Assembly: GCF_018619185.1 (NCBI RefSeq)
Contig: NZ_JAAXYC010000013.1
Location: 1 to 57,253, forward strand
Length of the DNA: 57,253 bases
Direction of reading: 5' to 3'
From: Streptomyces sp. McG3
GTDB taxonomy: Bacteria; Actinomycetota; Actinomycetes; Streptomycetales; Streptomycetaceae
The position numbers and the translations under genes are program-made. The notes under the pieces were generated by a model, which was given only the letters and a program-made list of their open reading frames with translations, ran no database searches and had not been told where the DNA came from. Shown piece by piece: positions 34,755 through 44,227 of the stretch; position 1 is the stretch's first letter; the number at the start of each line of letters is the position of its first letter.

Positions 34755-36239
34755 TCAGAAGGGCACAGCGGGGCAGCTCGTGCCCCGTGGCGGGACTGCC
34801 AGGTCCGTGAGGTAGCTGTCCACCGCGTCTTCCATACACGGGCCGCTGGTGACGCTGCCGTGGCCGTGGCCCTCGTAGGTGAGGAGCACGCCGCCGCGGC
34901 CGAGTTGCCGGGCCACCGAGACCGCCCACGGGTAGCCGGTGGCGGGGTCGTGCAGCGCGTTGGACAGCAGGATCGGCGGTGCACCGTGTACGTGCAGGCG
35001 GTGTTGCGGGTTGGCGGTCGGCGCGCCCAGACACGCCGCGACCATGTGCATCGGAAGCAGGTAGGGCAGGTCGGGCGCGGTCCTGTTCATCAGGGAGACG
35101 AGCGAGGCGTACTCCTGGTAGTCACGCACCGGCAGGCGCCAGTCGGAGCAGAAGACCGGGGTGGCGAGCGGCAGCGGCGCCATCGAGGTGGGCGACGGGG
35201 GCAGCGGCTCGCTCGCGTGCATGCGCGCGATCTCTTTGGCGAAGCCCGCGTGGTCGGCCGAGTAGAACCTCCGGAAGGCGATCCTGTTGACCAGGTCCGA
35301 AGAGGACAACGCGGTGCCCGGCTCGGCGGGGTTCTCCAACTCGCCGCGCCCGGCCCGGTCCAACAGGCCCTGCCAGACGGCGCGGACGTCGCGGCCGCCC
35401 AGCGCGCAGCCGGCGGCGCCGTCGCACCACTTCACGAACTCCCGGAAGGAATCCTCCGCCGCGGCCGCCCCGGACCGCAGGAAGTCTCGGGTGGTCGGGA
35501 CGCTGTGGTCCATGACGCTCTCCAGCACCATCGCGCGCACACGGCGCGGGTAGGTCTCGGCGTACTGTGCCCCGAGCAGCGTGCCGTACGAACTGCCGTG
35601 GAAGGTCAGCTTCCGCTCGCCGAGGGCGGCCCGGAGAGCGTCCAGATCCCGGACCGTCTGGGCGGTGTCGAGGTGGTCGAACACCGGGCCGGTACGGGCC
35701 CGGCAATCGGCGCGGAGCCGCTTGTTGTACGCCATCGTGGCGTCGAAGTCCGCCTGGCTCCTCAGCTCCGGTGACGGCCGCTCGGCCAGCAGGTCGCCGG
35801 AGCAGGCCACCGGGTTGCTGCCGCCCACCCCACGCGGGTCGAAGCTGACGATGTCGAATCCGCGGCGGACCTCGGGGCTGAACCGGCCGATGTTTCCGAC
35901 CACCATCTGCACACCCGAGTCGCCCGGCCCGCCGGGGCCGAACACCATCGAGCCAACGCGTGCCCCGGGCTCGGTGGCCTGGCGGCGGGCCACGGCCAGG
36001 TCCAGTTCCGGCCCGTCGGGACGGGCCCAGTCGACCGGCACCGAAAGGGTGGCGCACTCGGCTCCCGGCTTCGTCTCGGAGCCACAAGGTGCCCATCGCA
36101 GCGGTTCGGTGGCGGACGGCGCCGCCTGAACCACGGGAGCGGCGGCCAGGCCGGTGGTGACGGCCATGACGGCTCCCGCGGCCATGGCCGTGCCCCGCGC
36201 GGTGATGCGCCGCAGTGTGGATCTCCCCCTGAACAGCAT
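34755..36239 (-). CDS. Secreted S33-family tripeptidyl aminopeptidase-like hydrolase
   Basis: A 494-residue protein with a signal peptide (about 1-40, cleavage likely after VVQAA). Alpha/beta hydrolase fold: oxyanion region GPGGPGDSG, nucleophile in HGSSYGTLLG, acid in SNALHDPATGY, and His in YEGHGHGS, followed by the TAP-like C-terminal domain. Streptomyces secrete several such mycelium-associated tripeptidyl aminopeptidases (SlpD/SlpE type). Start ATG 36239 follows GAGGAGG. Monocistronic, closed by the hairpin at 34716-34742. Confidence 0.93.
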   Translation of the reverse strand: MLFRGRSTLRRITARGTAMAAGAVMAVTTGLAAAPVVQAAPSATEPLRWAPCGSETKPGAECATLSVPVDWARPDGPELDLAVARRQATEPGARVGSMVFGPGGPGDSGVQMVVGNIGRFSPEVRRGFDIVSFDPRGVGGSNPVACSGDLLAERPSPELRSQADFDATMAYNKRLRADCRARTGPVFDHLDTAQTVRDLDALRAALGERKLTFHGSSYGTLLGAQYAETYPRRVRAMVLESVMDHSVPTTRDFLRSGAAAAEDSFREFVKWCDGAAGCALGGRDVRAVWQGLLDRAGRGELENPAEPGTALSSSDLVNRIAFRRFYSADHAGFAKEIARMHASEPLPPSPTSMAPLPLATPVFCSDWRLPVRDYQEYASLVSLMNRTAPDLPYLLPMHMVAACLGAPTANPQHRLHVHGAPPILLSNALHDPATGYPWAVSVARQLGRGGVLLTYEGHGHGSVTSGPCMEDAVDSYLTDLAVPPRGTSCPAVPF

Positions 36240-36490
36240 GGATCCTCCTCGTGAAGAGAGCGGTTGTTCCAGGCGTGCGGACCCGGCCGGGGCACCCCCG
36301 TCACGTTAGATGCGCTGTCGCCGCCGTGGTGCCTCTGTCAGGGGTTTCTCCGGGGCGGACAGGGGGCCGCTCAGGGGCGGTGCACGGAAGCCGCCCCCGA
36401 ACCGTTGACGCCGGTGGGGCCATGGGCGAGCGGGGTAGGGCGCGACGCGTGACCGGGGCCGCGCGGGTAGCCGGTCACTCGCCCGTCGAT

Positions 36491-36766
36491 CTAACCTCGG
36501 CGTCCGACGAGGCGGACGAGCGCCTCGGTGGGCCGGCAGAGCCATTCGAGAAGCGGGTGGGTGACGACGAAGTAGTGGACGCTGACATGCCCCCGCTCCT
36601 TGTCGAGGATGGCCGGGGCCCCGTCGCGGCAGACGTAGCGCAGGTAGCGGCGTCGAATCGGCGCCCCGGCGATCAGCAACACCGGTGAGGCGACGAGGAC
36701 GGCCGGCGGTATGAGGGCCTTCACGGCCGTGATCCTGGCTCTCTCGGCTCTCTTCTCATAGCGCAT
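36491..36766 (-). CDS. Small basic protein with one membrane segment
   Basis: A 91-residue basic protein with one hydrophobic stretch (about 17-35) and a C-terminal region of HYFVVTHPLLEWL. Start ATG 36766. No family recognised. Confidence 0.6.
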   Translation of the reverse strand: MRYEKRAERARITAVKALIPPAVLVASPVLLIAGAPIRRRYLRYVCRDGAPAILDKERGHVSVHYFVVTHPLLEWLCRPTEALVRLVGRRG

Positions 36767-36872
36767 GCCGCCAGTGTGCTGACCCCTGTGGTCGCCTGTC
36801 AGTCCGTTCTGTGCCGTACGCCTCGCCGGTGGCGGGAGCCCGGCCCACGTCCACGGGGGGCACCGGACACGC

Positions 36873-36914
36873 CGAAGGCGGCGGTCCCGGAGTCTTCCGG
36901 GACCGCCGCCTTCG
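36873..36914. terminator. Strong terminator hairpin downstream of the L,D-transpeptidase
   Basis: Perfect 19-bp arms starting CGAAGGCGGCGG around a GTCT loop. It lies 42 bases past the stop of the minus-strand L,D-transpeptidase gene. Confidence 0.85.
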
Positions 36915-36955
36915 GGCGGGGACAGGGGTGGTGCCGAGGGGGAACGGCGGTCGGA

Positions 36956-38224
36956 TCAGGCCTGGGAGCCGGCCGTCCACTCGGCCCAGCTCATGTTCCA
37001 GCCGTTGAGACCGTTGTCCGGGGTGATGGTCTTGTCCGGGGAGTTCTTGACGATGACCACGTCGCCGACGAGGGAGTTGTCGTAGAACCAGGCGCCGGGC
37101 GCGCTGGAGTCGTTCGCGCCCTTCACGTCGGCGAGGCCCACGCAGCCGTGGCTGGTGTTGGCGTTGCCGAAGATGCCCTTGCCCCAGTAGTTGCCGTGGA
37201 TGAAGGTGCCCGACGTGGACAGGCGCATGGCGTGCGGCACGTCCTTGATGTCGTACTCGCCCTTGCCGTCGTCATCGGTGAAGCCGACGGTGGCGCCGTT
37301 CATCCGGGTCTCCTTGTGCTTCTCGGAGATCACCATCTGACCGTTGTACGTGGGGTTCTCGGGCGAGCCCGCGGAGATCGGGATCGTCTTGATCGTCTTG
37401 CCGTCGCGGGTGACCGTCATCGTCTTGGACTTCACGTCGACGGTGGAGACCTGGTCACGGCCGACCTTGAAGGTCACGGTCTTCTGCTGGACGCCGAAGA
37501 CGCCGTCCGCACCCTCGACGCCGTCGAGGGCCAGCTTCAGGGTGACGGTGGAGCCGCCCTGCCAGTAGTCCTCCGGGCGCAGATCCAGGCGCTGGGAGTT
37601 GAACCAGTGGCCGACGACTTCCTGGCCGCTGCTGGAGGTCACGGTGACGCCGGCCTGGACGGCCTTCTTGTCCGTGATCGCCTTGTTGAAGTTGATCGAG
37701 ACGGGCATCCCGACGCCGACCGTGGAGCCGTCCTCGGGGGTGAAGTTCCCGATGAAGCTGTTGTCGGGCGAGACGGTGGTGAAGGAGCTGTTCTCGTGGG
37801 CCTCGCGGCCCTTCGAGTCGGCCGCCGTGGCGTCGATCTTGTACGTGGTGGACCGCTCCAGCTGGCCCGCGGGCTTCCAGCTGGACCCGTCGGCCGCCAG
37901 GGTGCCCTCGACCGCGGTGCCGTCCGCGGTGGTCATGACGACCTTGGTGAGCTTGCCCTTGGCTACGGTGACCTGGGCCGCGTTGTTGATGCTGGCGTTG
38001 GTCGCGCCGTTCTTCGGCTTGATCGCTATCTGCGCCTCGGAGGCGTCCGCGGCTGCCGCCTTGTCCACCTCCTGCTGCGACGACTCCGCATTCCCGGCGC
38101 TCGTCTTGCCGCCCTTGTCGCCGTCGTCGCTACAGGCCGAAAGCACCAGCACGCCGCCGAGCAGTGCGGACATGGCCATGAGGCCCCTGCGCCGCTTGCT
38201 GTCCGTCATCACACGCTTCTCCAT
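36956..38224 (-). CDS. L,D-transpeptidase lipoprotein (YkuD domain)
   Basis: A 422-residue exported lipoprotein that should form 3-3 crosslinks in peptidoglycan. The lipobox is LSAC (cysteine near residue 31). Two Ig-like domains (about 60-270) precede the YkuD catalytic domain (about 275-400), with IHGNYW and catalytic Cys in TSHGCVGL. This domain order matches actinobacterial LdtMt2-type enzymes. Start ATG 38224 has GGGGAA about ten bases upstream. Confidence 0.95.
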   Translation of the reverse strand: MEKRVMTDSKRRRGLMAMSALLGGVLVLSACSDDGDKGGKTSAGNAESSQQEVDKAAAADASEAQIAIKPKNGATNASINNAAQVTVAKGKLTKVVMTTADGTAVEGTLAADGSSWKPAGQLERSTTYKIDATAADSKGREAHENSSFTTVSPDNSFIGNFTPEDGSTVGVGMPVSINFNKAITDKKAVQAGVTVTSSSGQEVVGHWFNSQRLDLRPEDYWQGGSTVTLKLALDGVEGADGVFGVQQKTVTFKVGRDQVSTVDVKSKTMTVTRDGKTIKTIPISAGSPENPTYNGQMVISEKHKETRMNGATVGFTDDDGKGEYDIKDVPHAMRLSTSGTFIHGNYWGKGIFGNANTSHGCVGLADVKGANDSSAPGAWFYDNSLVGDVVIVKNSPDKTITPDNGLNGWNMSWAEWTAGSQA

Positions 38225-38459
38225 CGTTGCCGATTCCCCAAAATCCCCGGACGGGGCCGCCTGGCGGCTATTCCCCGTCAATGTTCCAAGAACACCCGGA
38301 TAGGGTGCTCCGTTCCGCATCCACGACAGATGTGGGGAACACCACTCATCGACGCACGCCCGGCTGCGGTGGTTCCCGCGGCCCGGCCCGGGATTCCGTC
38401 GCCGTACAGCGCGGCCCCGGTCCGCCGGTGAGCGGGGCCGGGGCCGGTGTTCTCACACG

Positions 38460-38909
38460 TCACACCCGCTGCGCGGGGTCACCGTCCTCGCCGTCGTTCT
38501 TCCCATTGTGCGCGAACGTGTCGCCGTACCCCTCCTCGTCGTCCCCGTCCGGCGGCAGGAAGAGGTCCTCGTCGCCGTCGTCCGCGTCGTCCCAGCCCTC
38601 CGCGTCGGGGTCGTACTCGATGCTTTCACTGCTCCAGGAGGCCTGGGCCAGTTCGACCCCGGGCACCTCGCTGACCAGGTCGAAGGGATCGACCAGCGAG
38701 GCGAGGGCCTCTGCACCGTCTGCCCGGACCGTGGCCTCTGCATGCATCCGCTCCTCGGCGGTGTCGGTCCCCGCGACCGCCGCGACGGGCTCCCCGTACT
38801 CGGCGGCGATGGATTCGAGGGCGGTACCGGTCAGGGCGTCGAGGTCGGTGACCTCCAGCACCATCTCCACGCGAAGCCGAACAAACCTGGATGTCTCTTC
38901 TGTGCTCAT
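38460..38909 (-). CDS. Hypothetical acidic protein
   Basis: 149 residues; a small mixed alpha/beta N-terminal part (about 8-70, VRLRVEMVLEVTDLDAL) and a strongly acidic tail (about 100-149) rich in Asp, Glu and Gly. Soluble, no known motif. Start ATG 38909. Confidence 0.7.
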   Translation of the reverse strand: MSTEETSRFVRLRVEMVLEVTDLDALTGTALESIAAEYGEPVAAVAGTDTAEERMHAEATVRADGAEALASLVDPFDLVSEVPGVELAQASWSSESIEYDPDAEGWDDADDGDEDLFLPPDGDDEEGYGDTFAHNGKNDGEDGDPAQRV

Positions 38910-39017
38910 AGGCCGGAGCGTAAGGCCCGGCGAGGCCGCGACTTTCCACCGACCCGCTGCTTTGCTTAGCATCGGCGCACGGGGCTAACTCATGGTTGTC
39001 GCAAGGGGATCGAATCT

Positions 39018-39332
39018 GTGTCCGTCGCTCGTCGCACACTGCTGACCACCACCGCCGCAGGCACGCTGCTGGCCGCTCTCTGGTTCGTCCCGTCGGCCAA
39101 CGCGACCGGCGAGAGGGGCGCTCAGGGCGCCCCGGCCGCCGCTCCCGGCCGAGCCGCCGAACGGCCCGCCGGGAGCCCCGACGACACGTCCGGCGCGCTC
39201 CTCGCCGACACCGGGGCGGGCCCGGACACGACGCCGTATCTCATCGGCGGCACAGCCCTGTTGGGCCTCGGCGCGGGCTTCGTCACGTACTCGGTGCGCC
39301 GCTCCGGAGCCGGGACGCGCCCGGCGCTCTGA
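39018..39332 (+). CDS. Small LAxTG cell-wall-anchored protein (sortase E-type substrate)
   Basis: 104 residues. Signal peptide (about 1-30, cleavage near SANA), an Ala/Pro/Gly-rich low-complexity middle, then LADTG (about residue 62), a hydrophobic segment (PYLIGGTALLGLGAGFVTY) and a basic tail. LAxTG is the motif recognised by class E sortases of Streptomyces. The mature protein has almost no folded domain. GTG 39018 has AAGGGG upstream. Confidence 0.8.
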   Translation: MSVARRTLLTTTAAGTLLAALWFVPSANATGERGAQGAPAAAPGRAAERPAGSPDDTSGALLADTGAGPDTTPYLIGGTALLGLGAGFVTYSVRRSGAGTRPAL

Positions 39333-39347
39333 GCATCCCGTACGCGT

Positions 39348-39384
39348 GAGGAGGGCCCCGCACCGGTCGTGCGGGGCCCTCCTC
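39348..39384. terminator. Bidirectional terminator between the LAxTG gene and hutH
   Basis: Perfect 16-bp arms (GAGGAGGGCCCCGCAC and complement) around a five-base loop, between converging genes. Confidence 0.85.
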
Positions 39385-39413
39385 CGTAGGGCTTCGGTGC
39401 GTACGGGACCGGC

Positions 39414-40964
39414 TCAGGCCAGCGGCCCCGTGACCGGCTCCACGGCCGCGACCAGGCGCCCCTCCCGTACGAACGTGTCGGCGGCGGCCAGGTCCGGCGC
39501 GAGGAAGCGGTCCGGGCCCGGACCCTCGGCGCCGGCGGCCCGCAGCGCGTCCACGGCCGCCTGCGAGGCGGGGGCGGGGCTGAGCCCCTGGGCGGCGCGG
39601 ATCTCGACGGCGCGGGTAGCGGCGTACAGCTCGACGGCGACGATCCGGGCCAGGTTGTCCACGGCCGTACGGAGTTTGCGCGCGGCGGACCAGCCCATGG
39701 AGACGTGGTCCTCCTGCATCGCGGAGGACGGGATCGAGTCGGCGGAGGCGGGGACCGCGAGCCGCTTCATCTCGCTGACCAGGGCGGCCTGGGTGTACTG
39801 GGCGATCATCAGTCCCGAGTCGACCCCGGCGTCGTCCGCGAGGAACGGCGGCAGGCCGTGCGAGCGGTTCTTGTCGAGCAGCCGGTCGGTGCGGCGTTCG
39901 CAGATCGAGCCGAGGTCGGCGGCGACGATCGCGAGGAAGTCCAGGACGTACGCGACGGGCGCGCCGTGGAAGTTGCCGTTGGACTCGACGCGGCCGTCGG
40001 GGAGGACCACCGGGTTGTCGACGGAGGAGGCCAGTTCGCGGCCCGCGACCACGGCCGCGTAGTCGAGGGTGTCCCGGCCCGCGCCGTTGACCTGGGGCGC
40101 GCAGCGTACCGAGTAGGCGTCCTGGACCCGGGGCGCGTCATCCTGGTGATGCCCCGTCAGTCCCGAACCGGCGAGCACCCGCAGCATGTTGTCGGCACTG
40201 ACACCCTGGCCGGGGTGCGGGCGGATGGCGTGCAGCTCGGGGGCGAGGACCTTGTCCGTGCCGAGCAGCGCCTCCAGGGAGAGGGCGGCGGTGATGTCGG
40301 CCGAGGTGTAGAGGTTCTTCAGGTCGGCGAGGGCCATGACCAGCATGCCGAGCATGCCGTCGGTGCCGTTGAGGAGGGCCAGGCCCTCCTTCTCGCGGAG
40401 CTCGACCGGGGTGATGCCGTGAGCGGCGAGGAGCTCGCCCGCCGGGCGGACGGTGCCGTCGGGGCCCTCCGCGTCGCCCTCGCCCATCAGGGTGAGCGCG
40501 CAGTGCGAGAGCGGGGCGAGGTCGCCGGAGCAGCCGAGCGAGCCGTATTCGTGGACGACGGGCGTGATGCCCGCGTTCAGCAGGTCGGCCATGGTCTGCG
40601 CGACCTCGGGGCGCACACCGGTGTGGCCCGAGGCGACCGTCTTCAGCCGGAGGAACATCAGCCCGCGGACGACCTCGCGCTCGACGCGGGGGCCCATGCC
40701 GGCCGCGTGCGAGCGGACGATGTTGCGCTGGAGCTGCGCCCGCAGTTCCGGGCTGATGTGGCGGCTGGCGAGGGCGCCGAAGCCGGTGGAGACGCCGTAG
40801 ACCGGCTCGGGCTTGGCGGCGAGCGCGTCCACGATGAGACGGGCGGCGGCGAGGGCTTCCACGGCGGCGGCGGAGAGCTCGACCCGGGCGCCGTGGCGGG
40901 CCACGGCGACGACGTCCTCGGCGGTGGTTCCGGACGTCCCCACCACAACAGTGTGCATATCCAT
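39414..40964 (-). CDS. hutH: Histidine ammonia-lyase
   Basis: A 516-residue enzyme converting histidine to urocanate and ammonia, the first step of histidine degradation. The prosthetic MIO group forms from a tripeptide that is usually Ala-Ser-Gly; here it reads Cys-Ser-Gly (GSLGCSGDLAPLSH, near residue 145), as I recall for Streptomyces griseus HAL. YGVSTGFG supplies the catalytic Tyr and QEDHVSMG is also conserved. Two starts (ATG 40964, ATG 40958) are possible. No other hut gene is adjacent. Confidence 0.97.
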   Translation of the reverse strand: MDMHTVVVGTSGTTAEDVVAVARHGARVELSAAAVEALAAARLIVDALAAKPEPVYGVSTGFGALASRHISPELRAQLQRNIVRSHAAGMGPRVEREVVRGLMFLRLKTVASGHTGVRPEVAQTMADLLNAGITPVVHEYGSLGCSGDLAPLSHCALTLMGEGDAEGPDGTVRPAGELLAAHGITPVELREKEGLALLNGTDGMLGMLVMALADLKNLYTSADITAALSLEALLGTDKVLAPELHAIRPHPGQGVSADNMLRVLAGSGLTGHHQDDAPRVQDAYSVRCAPQVNGAGRDTLDYAAVVAGRELASSVDNPVVLPDGRVESNGNFHGAPVAYVLDFLAIVAADLGSICERRTDRLLDKNRSHGLPPFLADDAGVDSGLMIAQYTQAALVSEMKRLAVPASADSIPSSAMQEDHVSMGWSAARKLRTAVDNLARIVAVELYAATRAVEIRAAQGLSPAPASQAAVDALRAAGAEGPGPDRFLAPDLAAADTFVREGRLVAAVEPVTGPLA

Positions 40965-41086
40965 ATTCAGCAGCGTACGTATTGAAAGCCTTCATGTCAC
41001 TAGTGGTGCCGCGCAGGGCCCCTTACGGGACAGCGTGAGTACGTGAGCGCCTTGCCCGCCGCGCGCGCGGCCGGGAAGCTGCCCGC

Positions 41087-41824
41087 ATGCGTCGACTCCT
41101 GCTGCTCGCCCCGTTGTTGCTGTTCTCCGTCTCCGGCTGCGGAATGCTCCAGTCCTCCGAGGGGGAGGCCACGGACTCCGCGCGGGACGTGGCCAGGAAG
41201 GCGGGCGAGCGGCTCTACGGTCAGCGTCCGCGCACGGCGGAGGAGGTCGGGTACATCGCCTCCGGCCTCGAAGGGGTCGAGGTATTGCGGGTAAGGGGCG
41301 CCTCGACCCGCGAAGGGGACGGCGTCGAGGTGGTCGTCCGCACGTCCGGCACGGCGTACGACCAGAAGTTCGACCCCGAGCCGGTCACCGTGCGGCGCTG
41401 TTTCGCGGTCCGGGTGTCGCCGGAGTCGGAGTGGCGCGAGGACCCGCGCGACGTGGACTGCCCGGACGGCCCCCGGCTGACCTTCGCCCCGCCGCCCGAA
41501 CCGCCCGCGCTGCCGCACGAGGAGCTGCGCGCGAAGCTTCCCCGGGTGCCGGCGGGCGGCCGGGTGGACGAGGCCGAGGTGCGCCGGGTGGTCGCCGCGC
41601 TGGACATGGACGAGGCGGTCCGTACCGAGGTGAAGTCGGGCGTCGGCCGGGTCGGTGTCCTCCTGTCGGTGGAGGGCAACGGCTACGGTCCGCAGGACTG
41701 CCTCCTCGGCCGGGTCGGCCCGGGCGCCACCGAGGTGTGGGTGCCGTCCCGGATACAGCGGATGCGCGGAGAGGGCGGCTGCACCATCGAGAACGCCCTG
41801 GAGCGGATGCCGCCGCCGCACTGA
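41087..41824 (+). CDS. Hypothetical lipoprotein
   Basis: 245 residues with a lipobox VSGC (cysteine near residue 18), so probably membrane-anchored outside the cell. Three further cysteines could form disulfides. A central Pro-rich segment (PPPEPPALP) joins two parts. No enzymatic motif recognised. Confidence 0.8.
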   Translation: MRRLLLLAPLLLFSVSGCGMLQSSEGEATDSARDVARKAGERLYGQRPRTAEEVGYIASGLEGVEVLRVRGASTREGDGVEVVVRTSGTAYDQKFDPEPVTVRRCFAVRVSPESEWREDPRDVDCPDGPRLTFAPPPEPPALPHEELRAKLPRVPAGGRVDEAEVRRVVAALDMDEAVRTEVKSGVGRVGVLLSVEGNGYGPQDCLLGRVGPGATEVWVPSRIQRMRGEGGCTIENALERMPPPH

Positions 41825-41917
41825 GGGCCGACGCGCCGCCGCGCGCCGGGACCCGACGCGTCGCCGCACTGAGGCCCGACGCGTCGCCGCGCGCCGGGAC
41901 CCGGTACGCCGCTGAGC
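41822..41917. repeat. Two copies of a 47-bp GACGCG(T/C)CGCCGC repeat
   Basis: Two imperfect copies beginning CTGAGG(G/C)C CGACGCG, at 41822 and about 41869, the first overlapping the lipoprotein stop. They fill the gap between the converging lipoprotein and GGDEF genes. Confidence 0.6.
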
Positions 41918-41964
41918 CCTGGACGACGCGCCCGCGCTCGGCCCGAACGGCGGCGCACCCGCGC

Positions 41965-43119
41965 TCACGGCCTGTTGCCGCGCAGCCTGCGCCGGTCGTG
42001 CGCGGACTTCGGCGGGGAGTCCGCGAGCCGGATGACCTCGCCGTCCCGGCCGGCCACCACGGGGCCCGGCGAGCGGGCGGCCTTGGCCCGGTACTGGGCG
42101 GCGTCCGCGAGCCGGAAGAGCCTGCGGGCCGAGCGCACCGGGCCGATCGGGTCGCCGGTGGAGGCGACCCCGCAGGCGACCCCGTCGCCCAGCTCGATCA
42201 CCGCCGCCCGGTCGCACAGCTCGGTGGCGACCCCGACCACCGCGTCGGCCGGGGGGCCCGCCGCCAGCAGGCAGAACTCGTCGCCGCCCAGCCGGGCCGC
42301 CAGCGCCTCCGGCAGCATCGCCCCGCACAGCGACAGGACGGAGCCGAAACGTTCCAGCAGACGGTCGCCGACGGCGTGGCCGTGGGTGTCGTTCACCGCC
42401 TTCAGTCCGTTCAGGTCGCAGACGACGAGGCTGACGACCGTGTCGTCCACGCGGTGCCGCTCGACGGCCTCGTCGAGCCGGATGTCGACCGCGCGGCGGT
42501 TCGCCAGACCGGTCAGCGGGTCGGTGAAGGCCAGCTTGCGGACCTCCTCCAGGCGCTCGGTCTGGGCGATCCCCGAGGCCACGACGGCGGCGAGCACGGT
42601 CGCGAAGTTCGCGTCCGCCCGGTCGAAGACGGGATGCCCGGCCTGTCGCGCCACATACAGCTCGCCCCACGCCCGGCCGTGCAGCACGATCGGCGCGACC
42701 ACACAGCAGCCCCGGCCGCGCCGCCGGAGCGCCGCGACCCGCTGGTGGCAGTACGGGCGGGCGCCGCGCGCCGGACCGCCCGCGCCGGGCTGCCCGTCGG
42801 CGGTCTCCACCCAGGCGTCGGGCTCGCCGCCGCCCGCCCAGCGCTCGTGCAGGAACTCGGTGATCTCCGGGAACTCGTGGACCGGGTAGGCCTCCTCCTC
42901 GGGGAACTCCTCCTCCCCCTCGGCCCGTTGCCCCGCGTTCACGAGCACCCGCAGCCTGCCCCGGTCCCGCTCCCACACGGAGAGCGCGGCGAAACTGCCG
43001 CCCAGCGCCTCACAGGCGCCCAGCGCCGCAGCCCGCCACGATTCACGCGGCGTGTAGGCCGCGGCCATGGCCTGCGCAAGCGAAACCACGGCTCGCAGCC
43101 GCTCATCGTCACCACCCAT
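41965..43119 (-). CDS. GAF-GGDEF diguanylate cyclase
   Basis: 384 residues: a GAF-like sensor (about 25-185) followed by a GGDEF domain (about 195-355) with DPLTGLANRRA and an intact active loop RLGGDEF. It should make cyclic di-GMP, which in Streptomyces controls development through BldD. There is no RxxD inhibitory site five residues before GGDEF, so product feedback may be absent. Soluble. Start ATG 43119, preceded by AT-rich sequence with TTTTGATC motifs. Confidence 0.93.
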   Translation of the reverse strand: MGGDDERLRAVVSLAQAMAAAYTPRESWRAAALGACEALGGSFAALSVWERDRGRLRVLVNAGQRAEGEEEFPEEEAYPVHEFPEITEFLHERWAGGGEPDAWVETADGQPGAGGPARGARPYCHQRVAALRRRGRGCCVVAPIVLHGRAWGELYVARQAGHPVFDRADANFATVLAAVVASGIAQTERLEEVRKLAFTDPLTGLANRRAVDIRLDEAVERHRVDDTVVSLVVCDLNGLKAVNDTHGHAVGDRLLERFGSVLSLCGAMLPEALAARLGGDEFCLLAAGPPADAVVGVATELCDRAAVIELGDGVACGVASTGDPIGPVRSARRLFRLADAAQYRAKAARSPGPVVAGRDGEVIRLADSPPKSAHDRRRLRGNRP

Positions 43120-43234
43120 TCCTACAGCTTATGTAGATTTGTCCCCTTTTGATCCTTTTGATCAGTTTGAAGCGTAACTAATTTCAACTATTTCCCGGCA
43201 GGGCGCTCACTCCGCGTCACGAACATCCCGGGGT

Positions 43235-44047
43235 TCACTCACCGGGCCAGTCGGGGCGGCGCTTCTCGTTGAACGCGGCCACCCCCTCCGCCCGGTCCCC
43301 GGAGAAGGCCACCGACCGCCAGGCGGCGTCCTCCACCTCCAGGCCCGCCCGCAGGTCGAGCCCCTGCCCCAGCCGGAGCGCCTTCTTGGCCGCACGCAGC
43401 CCGACCGGCGAGTTGGCGGCGATCCGGCCGCCCAGCGCGAGGGCCTCCTCGCGGTCCCGGCCCGCCTCGACCAGCTCGTCGACCAGCCCCAGTTCGCGGG
43501 CCTCGGCGGCCTCGACGCGGCGGGCGCTGAACACCAGCTCGGCGGCGCGCGCCGCCCCCACCCGGCGCGGCAGCAGTTGCGTACCGCCGCCGCCCGGGAT
43601 GACGCCCACGGACACCTCGGGCAGCCCGACCACGGCGGTGGCGTCGGCGACGATCACATCGCAGGCGAGGGCGAGTTCGAAGCCGCCGCCGAGGGCGAAG
43701 CCGTGCACGGCGGCGATCACCGGCATCGGCAGCTCCAGGACCCCGGTGTAGGCGGCGCGGGCGGTGGGACGCTGACGTACGAGGTCGGCGTCGGTAAAGG
43801 AGTTGCGCTCCTTGAGGTCCGCGCCCACGCAGAAGGCCCTCTCGTGGCTGGAGGTCAGGACGGTGGCCCGGACGTCCCGGTCGGCGCCGAGCGCGTCGCA
43901 GGCGGCGGCGATGGAGCGGGCCATGTCGGTGGAGACGGCGTTCATGGCCTGGGGCCGGTCGAGGACCAGCTCGGCGACGTGGTCCTGCCCCTCGTGCCGT
44001 CGTACGACGACGAACTCCCCGTACCGCTGCTCGGACGTGACGGTCAT
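43235..44047 (-). CDS. Enoyl-CoA hydratase/isomerase family protein
   Basis: 270 residues of the crotonase fold. The oxyanion-hole glycines are in HGFALGGGFELALACD and GVIPGGGGTQLLPR, and the C-terminal ARELGLVDELV is typical. It probably hydrates short-chain enoyl-CoA, but crotonase substrates cannot be told from sequence. Start taken as GTG/ATG at 44047 (MTVTSEQ). Confidence 0.92.
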   Translation of the reverse strand: MTVTSEQRYGEFVVVRRHEGQDHVAELVLDRPQAMNAVSTDMARSIAAACDALGADRDVRATVLTSSHERAFCVGADLKERNSFTDADLVRQRPTARAAYTGVLELPMPVIAAVHGFALGGGFELALACDVIVADATAVVGLPEVSVGVIPGGGGTQLLPRRVGAARAAELVFSARRVEAAEARELGLVDELVEAGRDREEALALGGRIAANSPVGLRAAKKALRLGQGLDLRAGLEVEDAAWRSVAFSGDRAEGVAAFNEKRRPDWPGE

Positions 44048-44227
44048 GGCTGCTCCCCTGTCATGGACGGCCTGTTAACGAGCGTTACCGTCACGGATCC
44101 TAGACAGGGCGCCCCCGACCGCGACAGGGCGGGACGGGGCCGGGGGGCGTGACGACCGGGACAGAGGCATGACGACGGGGACGGCGAACGCCCGACGGCT
44201 GGGGCGCGACAAAGGGGCGGGCCGCGC

